Source of the DNA: Roseomonas acroporae
GTDB lineage: Bacteria > Pseudomonadota > Alphaproteobacteria > Acetobacterales > Acetobacteraceae
Assembly (NCBI RefSeq): GCF_023223525.1
Contig: NZ_JALPRX010000026.1
Location: 40,175-104,174 of the forward strand
Direction: 5' to 3'
DNA length: 64,000 nt
Position 1 is the stretch's first letter; every line of letters begins with the position of its first letter. The position numbers and the translations under genes are program-made. The notes below the pieces were generated by a model. It was not told where the DNA came from and did not search any database. It saw only the letters and a program-made list of their open reading frames with translations. Below, piece by piece: positions 53,109-63,159 of this stretch.

Positions 53109-53513
53109 ATGTGCAGGCTGGCAGGCAACGACAGTCGCATCCGCCTCGGCTTCCGCCGGACGTTGGCGGCGCTGGCGCCCCGGCTCGGGCTGCTGGGCCT
53201 TGGGCTGGGTGTCGGGCTGGCATCGGCGGGCCTCGCCGACGAGCCGCGCGGCGCGGAGAGGCTCGCGACGCCGGTCGCCATCGGCCCGGTCGCCAGCAGC
53301 CCGGTCGCCATCGGCCCAGTCGCCATCGGCCCGGTCACCGGCGATCCGGAACACGACAGCATCGGCTATCCGCAGCCCCGGCCGAGCGAGTGCCTGATGG
53401 TTCGCTTCACCAGCCAGCCCGTGCCGGTCGGCGAGGTGACGGGCGATCCGGAGCACGACACGGTCGGCTATCGCGTCGCCGGCTACGAGCCCTGCCCGCC
53501 CGCGACCCGCTGA
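53109..53513 (+). CDS. small exported repeat protein
   Basis: A 134-residue protein with a signal-like hydrophobic segment (APRLGLLGLGLGVGLASAGLA). The mature part contains VAIGPVASSP-type repeats and two copies of VTGDPEHDxxGY about 40 residues apart. Two cysteines follow (SECLMVR, YEPCPP). I know no such family. It may be a cell-envelope or secreted protein. An AGGAAG site precedes the ATG. Confidence 0.6.
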   Translation: MCRLAGNDSRIRLGFRRTLAALAPRLGLLGLGLGVGLASAGLADEPRGAERLATPVAIGPVASSPVAIGPVAIGPVTGDPEHDSIGYPQPRPSECLMVRFTSQPVPVGEVTGDPEHDTVGYRVAGYEPCPPATR

Positions 53514-53581
53514 GCGGGACCTACGAGGCGCTCCCCGGTCAAGGCGCTCCCGGGCAAGCCTGCTCGGCCATTCGTCCATGC

Positions 53582-53601
53582 GCAAACCTCCGGAGGTTTG
53601 C
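53582..53601. terminator. perfect 20-bp palindrome between genes
   Basis: A self-complementary 20-mer (GCAAACCTCC and its complement) lies in the 234-bp gap after the repeat protein. Two copies of CAAGGCGCTCCC flank it. Without a T run it may be an operator or a hairpin rather than a terminator. Confidence 0.4.
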
Positions 53602-53747
53602 TTGGGCAAGGCGCTCCCCGGGGGCCGCCGGCTGCGTCGCCGGGCCTCTGTCGGAAGGCGTGGCCACGCGCCCGGCGGCGCCGGCCGGGCTTGGTCGCCG
53701 GCCGCTCCCGTGCCACCGTTGCCGCAAGCAGCGGGGAAGGGAACGCC

Positions 53748-54515
53748 ATGCCGGGCTTGCTGGCCGGGAAATCGGCGCTGGTGACGGGGGCCGCCTCCGG
53801 GATCGGCCGCGCCACGGCGCTGCTCTTCGCGCGGGAGGGCGCGCGCGTCACCCTCTCCGACCTGCCGGGCGAGGCGCTGGAATCGGCCGCCGCCGCCGTC
53901 GCGGATGCCGGCGGCGAGGCGCAGGCCGTCGCGGCCGACGTCACGCGGGAGGACGAGGTGGCCACGCTGGTGGAGCGCGCCGTCGCCCGCTTCGGCCGGC
54001 TGGACTGCGCCTTCAACAATGCGGGGGTCGCGCCGCGCAGCGTCGGCGCCGCCGGCCAGCGGATCGGCGAGATGAGCCGGGATTCCTGGGACGCGCTGCT
54101 GGCGATCAACCTCACCGGCGTCTGGCTCTGCATGAAGCACGAGCTGGCCGCGATGGAGCGGCAGGGCGGCGGCGCCATCGTCAACACCGCCTCGATCGGC
54201 GGGCTGGTCGGGCTGCCGCGCTCCAACGCCTATGTCGTCTCGAAGCACGCGGTGATCGGGCTGACGCGCTCGGCCGCGATCGACTACGCCGAGGCGGGCA
54301 TCCGGGTGAACGCCGTCTGCCCGGGCTATGTCGAGACGCCGATGATCGGCGAGTCCATGGCGCGCCGCGGCGAGCAGATCCTCGGCACCGTGCCGATGCA
54401 CCGGCTCGGCCGGCCGGAGGAGATCGCCGAGGCCGTGGCCTGGCTCTGCTCCGACCGCGCCGGCTTCGTCACCGGCGCGGCGCAGGTGGTGGACGGCGGC
54501 TACACGGCGGTCTGA
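53748..54515 (+). CDS. SDR-family oxidoreductase
   Basis: A 255-residue classical SDR. TGAASGIG binds the cofactor, NNAGVAPRS follows, NTASIGG gives the Ser and YVVSKHA the Tyr-x3-Lys. Asp in LSDLPG after strand 2 favours NAD(H). It is followed after 41 bp by a second SDR on the same strand; the two are clear paralogues. Substrate unknown. Confidence 0.92.
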   Translation: MPGLLAGKSALVTGAASGIGRATALLFAREGARVTLSDLPGEALESAAAAVADAGGEAQAVAADVTREDEVATLVERAVARFGRLDCAFNNAGVAPRSVGAAGQRIGEMSRDSWDALLAINLTGVWLCMKHELAAMERQGGGAIVNTASIGGLVGLPRSNAYVVSKHAVIGLTRSAAIDYAEAGIRVNAVCPGYVETPMIGESMARRGEQILGTVPMHRLGRPEEIAEAVAWLCSDRAGFVTGAAQVVDGGYTAV

Positions 54516-54556
54516 CCGCCATCCCGCACGGCCGGGCAAAAGGGAGGGAACCGGGA

Positions 54557-55351
54557 ATGGATTTTTCGGGCAGGGTCGCGCTGATCACCGGCGGCGGCAA
54601 CGGCATCGGCCGCGCCGCCGCGCTGGGCTTCGCGCGGCGCGGCGCGCGGGTGATGGTGGTGGACCGCGACGCGCGCGGCTGCGAGGAGACGGTGCGGCTG
54701 CTGCGCGAGGCGGGCGCCGAGGCGGGCCACGCCGTCGCCGACGTCACCCGCGCCGCCGAGGTGCGGGACTACGTGGCGGCGACGATGGAGGCCTTCGGCG
54801 CCATCGACTGCTTCTTCAACAATGCCGGCATCGAGGGCCGGGTCGCGCCGCTGGTCGATAGCGACGAGGAGAATTTCGACCAGGTGATCGCGGTCAACCT
54901 GAAGGGCGTGTTCCTCGGGCTGAAGCACGTGCTGCCGGTGATGCTGCGCCAGGGGCGCGGGGCGGTGGTGAACACGGCCTCCACCGCCGCGGTGCAGGGC
55001 TCGCCCGGGCTTTCCGTCTACGTCGCCTCGAAGCACGGCGTGCTCGGCCTCACCCGCACGGCGGCGGGCGAGGTGGCGCGCGGCGGGGTGCGGGTGAACG
55101 CCGTCTGTCCCGGCCCGACCGCGACGCGCATGATCGAATCGCTGGAACGCCAGGGCGGCAACGACCCGGAGCAGGTGGGGCGCCGCTACCGCGACACCAT
55201 CCCGCTCGGCCGCTACACCACGGCCGAGGAGGTGGCCGGGGTGGTGCTGTTCCTGTGCTCGGACCTGGCCGGCGGCGTCACCGGGGCGCACTACCTCGTG
55301 GATGGCGGCCGCACCGCCACCTCGGCCAGCGTCCGCACCGTCGGCGGCTGA
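54557..55351 (+). CDS. SDR-family oxidoreductase, paralogue
   Basis: A 264-residue SDR with TGGGNGIG, NNAGIEGR, NTASTAA (Ser) and YVASKHG (Tyr, Lys). VVDRDARG after strand 2 again suggests NAD(H). An AGGGAGGGAACC site precedes the ATG. Gene order and similarity to its neighbour suggest a local duplication with changed specificity. Confidence 0.92.
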   Translation: MDFSGRVALITGGGNGIGRAAALGFARRGARVMVVDRDARGCEETVRLLREAGAEAGHAVADVTRAAEVRDYVAATMEAFGAIDCFFNNAGIEGRVAPLVDSDEENFDQVIAVNLKGVFLGLKHVLPVMLRQGRGAVVNTASTAAVQGSPGLSVYVASKHGVLGLTRTAAGEVARGGVRVNAVCPGPTATRMIESLERQGGNDPEQVGRRYRDTIPLGRYTTAEEVAGVVLFLCSDLAGGVTGAHYLVDGGRTATSASVRTVGG

Positions 55352-55924
55352 CCTCCGCCGCCCTGCCGGCAAGGATGAGCAGGCGGGGGGCGGATCCGTG
55401 GCCGCGACGGTCGGCGGGCCGCCCCGGCCGGACGCCGCGGTCCATGGGGCGATCCATGGGGGGGCGATCCATGGGGGACGAACCATAAAATGGAATGATG
55501 GCTCGCAAAGGAAACCGGGGCCGGCGGGACGGGCGGGAACGGGGATGCCATCGCCGGCGCACCCTGCCCGCAGCGAATTCAGCGCATTGAACGCCGCCGC
55601 CCGGAAGCGGGAGGGCGGGACGGGGGAGGGCGGCCGGAAACGCCGACGCGACACCGGGCATCGCCAGCGCAACGGCCGGTTGACGATGCCGGCCATGCTC
55701 CCTATGTATGCCCGCGGCTGCCCTCAGCGATTCGTGGCCCCCGCCGCGCCGCGCTGTTCCCTCCCTCCTCCATTCGGGACTTCGTCGCCGCCCGGCGCGC
55801 CTTCTCAGGGCGCGCCTTCTGGCGACCCGGCTGGGCCACTCCCCCGCGGCAACGCGCCGCCTGGCCCTTCAGCCCGCCCCCGGTCCCGGCTCCCACCCGT
55901 CGCCTTCGGACTCGCCGAGCACCC
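55352..55924. other. 573-bp gap upstream of rho
   Basis: No gene is seen. A GGGCGATCCATGG unit is repeated at about 55443-55477. The rho promoter lies at 55680-55708, leaving a leader of about 210 bases, which is C-rich in its second half. Confidence 0.6.
55680..55708 (+). promoter_or_regulatory. rho promoter
   Basis: TTGACG and TATGTA are 17 bases apart and precede rho. The long, C-rich leader that follows would suit Rho-dependent autoregulation, which is known for rho in other bacteria. Confidence 0.65.
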
Positions 55925-57208
55925 ATGCACCTCTCTGAACTCAAGGCCAAGAGCCCCTCGGACCTGCTCTCCTTCGCCGAGCAGCTTCAGATCGAGAACG
56001 CCTCCTCCCTGCGCAAGCAGGACATGATGTTCGCGATCCTGAAGCAGCTCGCCGAGAACGACCAGGCGATCTACGGCGAGGGGACCCTGGAGATCCTGCC
56101 CGACGGCTTCGGCTTCCTGCGCTCGCCGCAGGCCAACTACCTGCCGGGCCCCGACGACATCTACGTCTCCCCCTCCCAGGTACGCCGCTTCGGCCTGCGC
56201 ACCGGCGACACGGTGGAGGGGCAGATCCGCTCTCCCAAGGACGGCGAGCGCTACTTCGCGCTGCTCAAGGTCAACGCGATCAACTTCGAGCCGCCCGAGG
56301 CGCTGCGGCACCGCATCAACTTCGACAACCTGACGCCGCTCTACCCGCAGCGCCGGCTGCGGATGGAGAACCCGGAGCTGGAGAACGCGCCCGCCGGCAA
56401 GAGCGGCCCGCAGAAGGACTACACCCACCGCGTGATCGACCTGATCGCGCCGATCGGCATGGGCCAGCGCGCCCTGGTGGTGGCGCCGCCGCGCACCGGC
56501 AAGACGGTGATGCTGCAGAACATCGCCAAGTCGATCACTGCGAACCACCCGGACGTGTTCCTGATCGTGCTGCTGATCGACGAGCGGCCCGAGGAGGTCA
56601 CCGACATGGCCCGCACGGTGCGCGGCGAGGTGGTCGCCTCCACCTTCGACGAGCCGGCGACGCGCCACGTCCAGGTGACCGAGATGGTGCTGGAGAAGGC
56701 CAAGCGCCTCGTCGAGCACAAGCGGGACGTGGTGATCCTGCTCGATTCCATCACCCGCCTCGGCCGCGCCTACAACTCGGTGGTGCCCTCCTCGGGCAAG
56801 GTGCTGACCGGCGGCGTGGACGCCAACGCGCTGCAGCGCCCGAAGCGCTTCTTCGGCGCCGCGCGCAACATCGAGGAGGGCGGCAGCCTCACCATCATCG
56901 CGACCGCCCTGATCGACACGGGCAGCCGCATGGACGAGGTGATCTTCGAGGAGTTCAAGGGCACCGGCAACTCGGAGCTGATCCTTGACCGCAAGCTCTC
57001 CGACAAGCGCACCTTCCCGGCGATCGACATCACCAAGTCCGGCACCCGCAAGGAGGAGCTGCTGGTGGATCGCGCCACGCTCTCCAAGATGTGGGTGCTG
57101 CGCCGCATCCTGAACCCGATGGGCACGCAGGACGCGATGGAGTTCCTGCTGGACAAGCTCAAGTACAGCAAGACCAATCAGGACTTCTTCGACGCGATGA
57201 ATACCTGA
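55925..57208 (+). CDS. rho: transcription termination factor Rho
   Basis: A 427-residue Rho. The N-terminal helical domain starts [15 protein letters not shown], the cold-shock RNA-binding domain has [15 protein letters not shown], and the ATPase has Walker [32 protein letters not shown] (Walker B and R loop) and [20 protein letters not shown]. Length is typical for alphaproteobacteria. It acts in the cytoplasm as a hexameric RNA helicase that ends transcription. Confidence 0.98.
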   Translation: MHLSELKAKSPSDLLSFAEQLQIENASSLRKQDMMFAILKQLAENDQAIYGEGTLEILPDGFGFLRSPQANYLPGPDDIYVSPSQVRRFGLRTGDTVEGQIRSPKDGERYFALLKVNAINFEPPEALRHRINFDNLTPLYPQRRLRMENPELENAPAGKSGPQKDYTHRVIDLIAPIGMGQRALVVAPPRTGKTVMLQNIAKSITANHPDVFLIVLLIDERPEEVTDMARTVRGEVVASTFDEPATRHVQVTEMVLEKAKRLVEHKRDVVILLDSITRLGRAYNSVVPSSGKVLTGGVDANALQRPKRFFGAARNIEEGGSLTIIATALIDTGSRMDEVIFEEFKGTGNSELILDRKLSDKRTFPAIDITKSGTRKEELLVDRATLSKMWVLRRILNPMGTQDAMEFLLDKLKYSKTNQDFFDAMNT

Positions 57209-57350
57209 GCGCGCGACGCGCCGGGTTGCGGCCCGGCTGCCGGCGCGCGCCGGCCCCGCGCGTGCCGCGAAAATGCCTTGGAACCGCCCGGCCGTTCGGC
57301 CGATTCTTCCACATCGCCCCGCGCCGGCGGGGCAGTGACGGGAGAAAGCC

Positions 57351-58241
57351 ATGTTCGACGCGACCAGGGTGCTCGGCTCCATTCTGGAGAGCCGCGGCAC
57401 GCCCTCCGCTGATGGACGCCTGCAGAACGCGGCCCGCAGCGGCGATGCCGGCGGGTTGCTGCAGCAGGTGCTGTCCCAGATCGGCGGCCAGGGCGGCGCG
57501 GCAGGCAGCGCATCCGGCGGCGGCCTCGGCGGTCTGCTGGGCGGGATGCTGAACCGGGGTCAGGGCGCGGGCCAAGGTGGGGGCCAGGGCGGGGCGCCGG
57601 CCGGGCAGGGTTCCGGCGGCGGCCTGCTCGGCGAGATCGCCGGCATGGTCCGGCGCGGCTACGAGAACCCGCGCGACGAGCTGCGCCGCAACAACCCGGC
57701 GGTGATGGGCGGCCTCGGCGCGCTGGCCGGCGCGATCCTGGGCGGCGGGCGCGGCGCCACCGGCGGCGGGCTGATGGCCGTGCTGGGCAGCCTGGCCTAT
57801 TCGGCGATGCAGAAGCAGCGCGCGGCCGAGGGGCAGGCGCCCGAGCCGGCACCGGCCAGCCTGCCCGGCTACCAGGATGCCGGCGACGTGCAGCGCAAGG
57901 CCACGCTGATGCTGCGCGCGATGATCCAGGCGGCCAAGTCGGACGGCCGGATCGACCAGGACGAGATGGACCGCATCCTCGGCAAGCTCGACGAGCACGG
58001 CGAGGATGCCGAGGCGCGCGACTTCGTGCTGCGCGAGATGCGCGGGCCGGTCGACGTCGAGGGGCTGGCGCGGCAGGCGCAGGGTCCGCACGAGGCGGCG
58101 GAGATCTACGCCGCCTCGCTGATGGCGATCGAGGTCGATACCCAGGAGGAGCGCGACTACCTCGCGAGGCTGGCGGCGGCGCTGGGGCTGTCGCGCGAGG
58201 CGGTGGACCATATCCACGGCACGCTCGGCGTGCGGGTCTGA
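57351..58241 (+). CDS. DUF533 / TerB-like protein
   Basis: A 296-residue protein. The N half is low-complexity Gly/Gln/Ala (GQGAGQGGGQGGAPAGQGSG) with two hydrophobic glycine-rich stretches (MGGLGALAGAILGGG), and the C-terminal 130 residues form a DUF533/TerB-like helical domain (AMIQAAKSDGRIDQDEMDRI). The family is similar to YebE of E. coli, of unknown function. A GACGGGAGAAAG site precedes the ATG. It is 142 bp after rho. Confidence 0.85.
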   Translation: MFDATRVLGSILESRGTPSADGRLQNAARSGDAGGLLQQVLSQIGGQGGAAGSASGGGLGGLLGGMLNRGQGAGQGGGQGGAPAGQGSGGGLLGEIAGMVRRGYENPRDELRRNNPAVMGGLGALAGAILGGGRGATGGGLMAVLGSLAYSAMQKQRAAEGQAPEPAPASLPGYQDAGDVQRKATLMLRAMIQAAKSDGRIDQDEMDRILGKLDEHGEDAEARDFVLREMRGPVDVEGLARQAQGPHEAAEIYAASLMAIEVDTQEERDYLARLAAALGLSREAVDHIHGTLGVRV

Positions 58242-58260
58242 GCGTCCGGCGCGAGGGCAT

Positions 58261-58455
58261 CGGGGCGCTGCCCCGAGGCAGGGGAGGGCGTTGCCCTCCC
58301 CCGCACCCCTCCCACCAAAGGGCGAAGCCCCTTTGGAAACCCCGTTCGGAAAGGCACTCGGGCGGTCCCGACACCCGGGCCTGAAAACGGATAGAGGTGC
58401 AGGAGGGCCTCGCCCTCCTGCCGGATGGGGCCCGGGGAAGGCAGGGCCTTCCCCG
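58261..58455. repeat. ~190-bp palindrome-rich repeat, copy 2
   Basis: Near-identical to 36283-36473 over its whole length, same orientation. It separates the DUF533 gene from the DAHP synthase gene. Shorter hairpins with the same arms occur again at 61133-61176. Confidence 0.93.
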
Positions 58456-58578
58456 GGAGCCGTCCCCGGTGCCCCGATGTCCCCGGCAAGCAGCCCCGCG
58501 CCTGTTGCAAGGCCCTTGCCCTTTCCAACGGCGGCTCGCCGCCGCTAGTGTCCCCGACCCTTGTGGGGAGAGAAGCCG

Positions 58579-59967
58579 ATGACTGCGCGCGGGTGGAACC
58601 CGGCAAGCTGGCGCGACATGCCGATCCGGCAGGTGCCGGAGTATCCCGACCAGGACCTGCTGGCCGCCACGGAGCGCAAGCTCGCCGGCTGGCCGCCGCT
58701 GGTCTTCGCGGGCGAGGCGCGTCGCCTGAAGCACTCGCTGGCCCAGGCCGCCTCCGGCCAGGCCTTCGTGCTCCAGGGCGGCGACTGCGCCGAGGGCTTC
58801 TCGGATTTCAGCGCGAACATCATCCGCGACACCTTCCGCGTGCTGCTGCAGATGGCGGTGGTGCTCACCTTCGGCGGCGGCCTGCCCGTCGTGAAGATGG
58901 GCCGCATGGCCGGGCAGTTCGCCAAGCCGCGCTCCTCGGACGTGGAGACGGTGGCCGGCGAGACCCTGCCGAGCTACCGCGGCGACATCATCAACGGCCC
59001 GGAATTCACGTCCGCCGCGCGCATCCCCGATCCGGCGCGGATGGAGTTCGCCTATCTCCAGTCCGCCGGCACGCTGAACCTGCTGCGCGCCTTCGCGACC
59101 GGCGGCTACGCCGACCTGCACCAGGTCCACCAGTGGAACCTCGGCTTCGTCGCGCGCTCGCCGCTCGCCGACCGCTACCGCGACCTGTCGCAGCGCATCG
59201 ACGAGACGCTGAACTTCATGTCCGCCTGCGGCATGAACAGCATCACCGCGCCGCAGATCCGCGAGACGGAATTCTACACCAGCCACGAGGCGCTGCTGCT
59301 GCCCTACGAGCAGGCGCTGACCCGCGTCGATTCCACCTCCGGCGACTGGTACGCCTGCTCGGCGCACTTCCTCTGGATCGGCGACCGCACGCGCCAGCCG
59401 GAAGGCGCGCATGTCGAGTTCCTGCGCGGCGTGCGCAACCCGATCGGCATGAAGGTCGGCCCGAGCATGGACGCCGACGAGCTCGTGCGCCTGACCGAGC
59501 TGCTGAACCCGGCCAACGAGCGCGGCCGGCTGACGCTGATCTCGCGCATGGGCGCCGACAAGGTCGAGACCCGCCTCTCGCCGCTGGTGCGCGCGCTGCG
59601 CCGCGCCGGGCGCGAGGTGGTGTGGCTGTGCGACCCGATGCACGGCAACACGGTGAAGGCGGCGAACGACTACAAGACCCGCTCCTTCGACGCGATCCTC
59701 GCCGAGGTGCGCGGCTTCTTCAACGTCCACGCCGCCGAGGGCACCTGGCCGGGCGGCGTGCACGTCGAGATGACCGGGCAGGACGTGACGGAATGCGTCG
59801 GCGGCGCCCGCCGCCTCTCCGAGGCCGATCTCTCCGAGCGCTACCAGACCTTCTGCGACCCGCGCCTCAACGCGGAGCAGTCGCTGGAACTGGCTTTCCT
59901 GATCGCCGAGGAGCTGAAGTCGCGCCGCGTGCGGCCGGAATTCGTGCCCTCCCAGGCGGCGCAGTAG
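58579..59967 (+). CDS. 3-deoxy-7-phosphoheptulonate synthase, class II (plant type)
   Basis: A 462-residue DAHP synthase that starts the shikimate pathway from PEP and erythrose 4-phosphate. [32 protein letters not shown] and [11 protein letters not shown] are class II signatures, with the metal Cys in GGDCAEG and His in DPMHGNT. The ATG at 58579 follows GGGGAGAG. It is followed by the nicotinate phosphoribosyltransferase gene after 10 bp, forming an operon. Confidence 0.97.
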   Translation: MTARGWNPASWRDMPIRQVPEYPDQDLLAATERKLAGWPPLVFAGEARRLKHSLAQAASGQAFVLQGGDCAEGFSDFSANIIRDTFRVLLQMAVVLTFGGGLPVVKMGRMAGQFAKPRSSDVETVAGETLPSYRGDIINGPEFTSAARIPDPARMEFAYLQSAGTLNLLRAFATGGYADLHQVHQWNLGFVARSPLADRYRDLSQRIDETLNFMSACGMNSITAPQIRETEFYTSHEALLLPYEQALTRVDSTSGDWYACSAHFLWIGDRTRQPEGAHVEFLRGVRNPIGMKVGPSMDADELVRLTELLNPANERGRLTLISRMGADKVETRLSPLVRALRRAGREVVWLCDPMHGNTVKAANDYKTRSFDAILAEVRGFFNVHAAEGTWPGGVHVEMTGQDVTECVGGARRLSEADLSERYQTFCDPRLNAEQSLELAFLIAEELKSRRVRPEFVPSQAAQ

Positions 59968-59977
59968 GGGCTCCGAC

Positions 59978-61123
59978 GTGGACGCGAACGAGGCGGCGGA
60001 GGCGGCCAGCATCCGTGCCCGCACCGACCACTACTTCAACCGCACCAAGGCGATCGTCTCGCGCTTCGGCGATTGCCGCGTCACCTACGCGGTGTTCCTG
60101 CGCCGTCCGGTGGTCTCGGCCCCGGGCCTCGCGCTGGAATGGCTGGAGCAGGTGGCGGCCGAGCGCGGCACGACCTTCGACATCGAGCTGATGCACAAGG
60201 AAGGCCACTGGGTCGGCGCGGGCGACCCGCTGCTCTACCTCACCGGCTCCTTCACGCAGCTCGCCGACCTCGAGACGCTCTACCTCCAGAAGCTCGGCCC
60301 CGCCTGCGTCGCCGCGCACAACGCCTACCAGATGTGCATGGAGCTGCCCAAGGCCGCCTTCCTCGCCATGGAGGCCCGGCACTGCGCCGGCGCCGAGATG
60401 GAGGAGATGATGAGCTACGCCGCCGCCGTCGGCAGCCGCGCGGCGCAGCGCGAGGGCGCGAAGGGCTTCATCGGCAACGCCACCGACGAGACGGCGCACT
60501 GGTTCGGCAACAAGCGCGGCTTCGGCACCATGCCGCACGCGCTGATCGGCTACGCCGGCTCCACGCTCCGCGCCGCCGAGATGTTCCACGAGACCTACCC
60601 GGACGAGGACATGACCGTCCTGGCCGACTATTTCGGCCGCGAGGTCACGGACAGCCTGGAGGTCTGCCGCCGCTTCCCCGAGCTCGCCGCCGCCGGCCGC
60701 CTCGCCTTCCGGCTGGACACGCATGGCGGCCGCTTCCTGGAAGGGCTGGACCCGGCGGCGAGCTACGCCGTGCTGGAGCGCCACGTGCCCGGCGCCATCC
60801 GCCGCTACCGCAACGAGACCGAGCTGCGCCATCTCGTCGGCACCGGCGTCTCGGCGGCCGCCCTCTGGCGGATGCGCGAGGCGCTGGACGCGGCCGGCTT
60901 CCCGAAGGTGCGCCTCGTCGCCTCCTCCGGCTTCGGCGTGGTGAAATGCCGCGTCATGGCCGAGGCCAAGGCGCCGATCGACGTGGTCGGCACCGGCTCC
61001 TTCATCCCCGAGATCTGGAGCGAGACCTACGCCACCGCCGACATCGTCGCCTATGACGGCGTGCCGCGCGTGAAGCTCGGGCGCGAATTCCTGCTGCGCC
61101 AGCAGGCGTCGCGCCGGCCCTGA
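59978..61123 (+). CDS. nicotinate phosphoribosyltransferase
   Basis: A 381-residue NAPRTase-family enzyme, which makes nicotinate mononucleotide in NAD salvage. TDHYFNRTKAIV is the N-terminal substrate segment, RHCAGAEMEEMMSYAAAVG the central region, and VASSGFGVVKCRVM with VGTGSFIPE the phosphate-binding end. It starts at a GTG 10 bases after the DAHP synthase stop. Length is normal for the shorter proteobacterial form. Two terminator-like hairpins follow. Confidence 0.92.
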   Translation: MDANEAAEAASIRARTDHYFNRTKAIVSRFGDCRVTYAVFLRRPVVSAPGLALEWLEQVAAERGTTFDIELMHKEGHWVGAGDPLLYLTGSFTQLADLETLYLQKLGPACVAAHNAYQMCMELPKAAFLAMEARHCAGAEMEEMMSYAAAVGSRAAQREGAKGFIGNATDETAHWFGNKRGFGTMPHALIGYAGSTLRAAEMFHETYPDEDMTVLADYFGREVTDSLEVCRRFPELAAAGRLAFRLDTHGGRFLEGLDPAASYAVLERHVPGAIRRYRNETELRHLVGTGVSAAALWRMREALDAAGFPKVRLVASSGFGVVKCRVMAEAKAPIDVVGTGSFIPEIWSETYATADIVAYDGVPRVKLGREFLLRQQASRRP

Positions 61124-61184
61124 GCCGGGCGGGGGAGGGCAGGCGCCCTCCCCGGGGAAGGCGCCGCCTTCCCCGGACCCCAAC

Positions 61185-61225
61185 CGCCAGGAACCTCAGG
61201 TTCCTGGACCTCCGCTGGCGTTTTT
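61185..61225 (+). terminator. intrinsic terminator
   Basis: A perfect 9-bp hairpin (CCAGGAACC-TCA-GGTTCCTGG) sits inside an outer CGCCAG/CTGGCG pair and is followed by TTTTT. It ends the DAHP synthase/NAPRTase operon. Confidence 0.8.
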
Positions 61226-61257
61226 GGCCCCGTCGGTTCGGCCGATGGGGCTTTCTT
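61226..61257 (+). terminator. second intrinsic terminator
   Basis: A GCCCCGTCGG/CCGATGGGGC hairpin is followed by CTTTCTTC, directly after the first terminator. The tandem arrangement gives a strong stop before the amidase gene. Confidence 0.75.
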
Positions 61258-61394
61258 CGCAGTCCGCCAAGGTTAATATTCCTTGATAGCAGAAAAAATT
61301 CCTATTATGATCCGGCCCAGGTGAAGGGCCCGGCCTGCCGCCGGCCCGCCGCGTCTCCCGGCCGCCCCCACGGCCGCAACGGTGGAGCAGCAGC

Positions 61395-61970
61395 ATGGCC
61401 GCCTGGACCGGTATCGTCGGCAATGGCTACACGCCCGAGGCGTTCGACGCCTATTGCCGCACCCTGCGCTGGGCGGCGTGGAAGCCCGGCTTCGTGGTGC
61501 TGCACAACACCGGCGCGCCCTCGCTGGCACAGCGCCCGCTCGGCTTCACGCGCCAGCACATGGCCGGCTTCGAGGCCTTCTACCGCGACACGCGCGGCTG
61601 GAGCGCCGGCCCGCACCTCTTCGTCGACGACCGGCTGATCTGGGTGTTCACCCCGCTCACCCGGCCCGGCGTCCATTCGCCCTCCTGGAACCGCGTGGCG
61701 CTGGGCTGCGAGATGCTCGGCGACTACGACCGGGAAAGCTTCACGGAAGGCCGCGGCGGCCAGGTGCGCGCGAACGCCGTCGCCGCGCTGGCGACGCTGG
61801 CGGCGGTCGCCGGGATCGAGCCGGGCGGCATGCGCCTGCACCGGGAGGACCCGCTCACCACCCATGCCTGCCCGGGCAGGGCGGTGGAGAAGGCGGCGAT
61901 GGTGCGGTCGGTGCGGGATCTGGTCGCGGCGCGGCACGCGGCCGTGGCGGCACGGCCGGTCGGCGCGTAG
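61395..61970 (+). CDS. N-acetylmuramoyl-L-alanine amidase (PGRP/amidase-2 type)
   Basis: A 191-residue peptidoglycan amidase. The zinc ligands are the His in VVLHNTGAPS and the pair in LHREDPLTTHACPGR; GCEMLGDYDRE is the conserved core strand. No signal peptide is visible, so it may be phage-derived or a cytoplasmic recycling enzyme; the latter (AmpD-like) is possible but the sequence is closer to phage-type amidases. An AT-rich region at 61270-61320 lies upstream. Confidence 0.85.
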   Translation: MAAWTGIVGNGYTPEAFDAYCRTLRWAAWKPGFVVLHNTGAPSLAQRPLGFTRQHMAGFEAFYRDTRGWSAGPHLFVDDRLIWVFTPLTRPGVHSPSWNRVALGCEMLGDYDRESFTEGRGGQVRANAVAALATLAAVAGIEPGGMRLHREDPLTTHACPGRAVEKAAMVRSVRDLVAARHAAVAARPVGA

Positions 61971-62149
61971 GCCGTCGGGCCTGGGGAATGCCGGTGGGAA
62001 GACGTCGGGGCGAACCGGAAGTCCGCCGACGTCGAAGCGATCGGATCGCCCGTCGGCGCAGGCATGATCGCGCCGCCTGTCGGCGGCAGGCCGCCGGACC
62101 GTGGCCCGGCGGCAGGTCCCGCGCGGCAGGGCCGCGCGGGGAAGCCGGA

Positions 62150-62767
62150 TCAGCGCGAGTAGAACTCGATGACCAGGTTCGGCTCCATCTGCACCGGGTA
62201 CGGCACGTCCGTCAGCTTCGGGGCGCGCACGAAGCGGCCGCGCATGGCGCGGTGGTCCACCTCGATGTACTCCGGCACGTCGCGCTCGGCCGACTGGGCG
62301 GCGTCGAGCACCACGGCGAGCTGCTTGCTCTTCTCCTTGACCTCGATCAGGTCGCCGTCCTTGACGGAGTAGGAGGGGATGTTGAGCCGCTTGCCGTTCA
62401 CGGTCACATGGCCGTGGTTGACGAACTGGCGGGCCGCGAAGGGGGTCAGCGCGAACTTCATGCGGTAGATCACCGCATCCAGCCGGCGCTCCAGCAGCTC
62501 GATCAGGTTCTCGGAGGTGTCGCCCTTGCGGCGCACGGCCTCCTCGTAATACTTGCGGAACTGCTTCTCGCCGATGTTGGCGTAGTAGCCCTTCATCTTC
62601 TGCTTCGCCATCAGCTGCACGCCGAAGTCGGTCGGCTTGCTCTTGCGGCGCTGGCCGTGCTGGCCGGGGCCGTAGCTGCGCTTGGCGACGGGGCTCTTCG
62701 CGCGCCCCCACAGGTTCACGCCGAGGCGGCGGTTGATCTTGTACTTGCTTTCCACGCGCTTGGTCAT
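62150..62767 (-). CDS. rpsD: 30S ribosomal protein S4
   Basis: A 205-residue S4. The N-terminal [20 protein letters not shown] and the S4 RNA-binding domain ([29 protein letters not shown]) are typical. It nucleates small-subunit assembly and in many bacteria represses its own synthesis. It is here a single gene, as is usual in alphaproteobacteria, with a 392-bp gap before the divergent regulator. Confidence 0.98.
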   Translation of the reverse strand: MTKRVESKYKINRRLGVNLWGRAKSPVAKRSYGPGQHGQRRKSKPTDFGVQLMAKQKMKGYYANIGEKQFRKYYEEAVRRKGDTSENLIELLERRLDAVIYRMKFALTPFAARQFVNHGHVTVNGKRLNIPSYSVKDGDLIEVKEKSKQLAVVLDAAQSAERDVPEYIEVDHRAMRGRFVRAPKLTDVPYPVQMEPNLVIEFYSR

Positions 62768-63159
62768 GCGACGCGGGTCCTTCTACGCTCGTGTGTTGTC
62801 CCGGTAGTCGCCATGCCCGCGACGCGGACAGGCGCGGGCGCATGCCCCGCAGGCATGTCCACGTTCCCAGGAAGAGGCGGGGCGTATAGGGGGCGGGGGA
62901 GGGGCTGTCAAACCTCGCCGGCGCGCGGCTGCCGCGCGGGCGGCCCCGCCGGCCCGCGCGGCCGCCATGGGCCCGGCGGGGCCATTTGTCCGGATCCGCC
63001 CCGTCGTCCCGGCCGGTGGAAGCGCCCGGCGGCGAGGTCTGCCCGGGGCATGGTCGCCGCCGCTCCCGCCTGCCGAGCGCTCTCGTGAACCGCTCCGGCC
63101 GGTCACCGGTGATAGGCTGCGATCGTACCGCCCCGTCACCGATCGGCAGGGAGCCCGGC
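62768..63159. other. 392-bp gap between rpsD and a divergent regulator
   Basis: No gene is seen. It must contain the rpsD promoter and leader and the promoter of the gene at 63160. The part near rpsD (62768-62890) is less GC-rich and is the likely rpsD leader. Confidence 0.5.
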
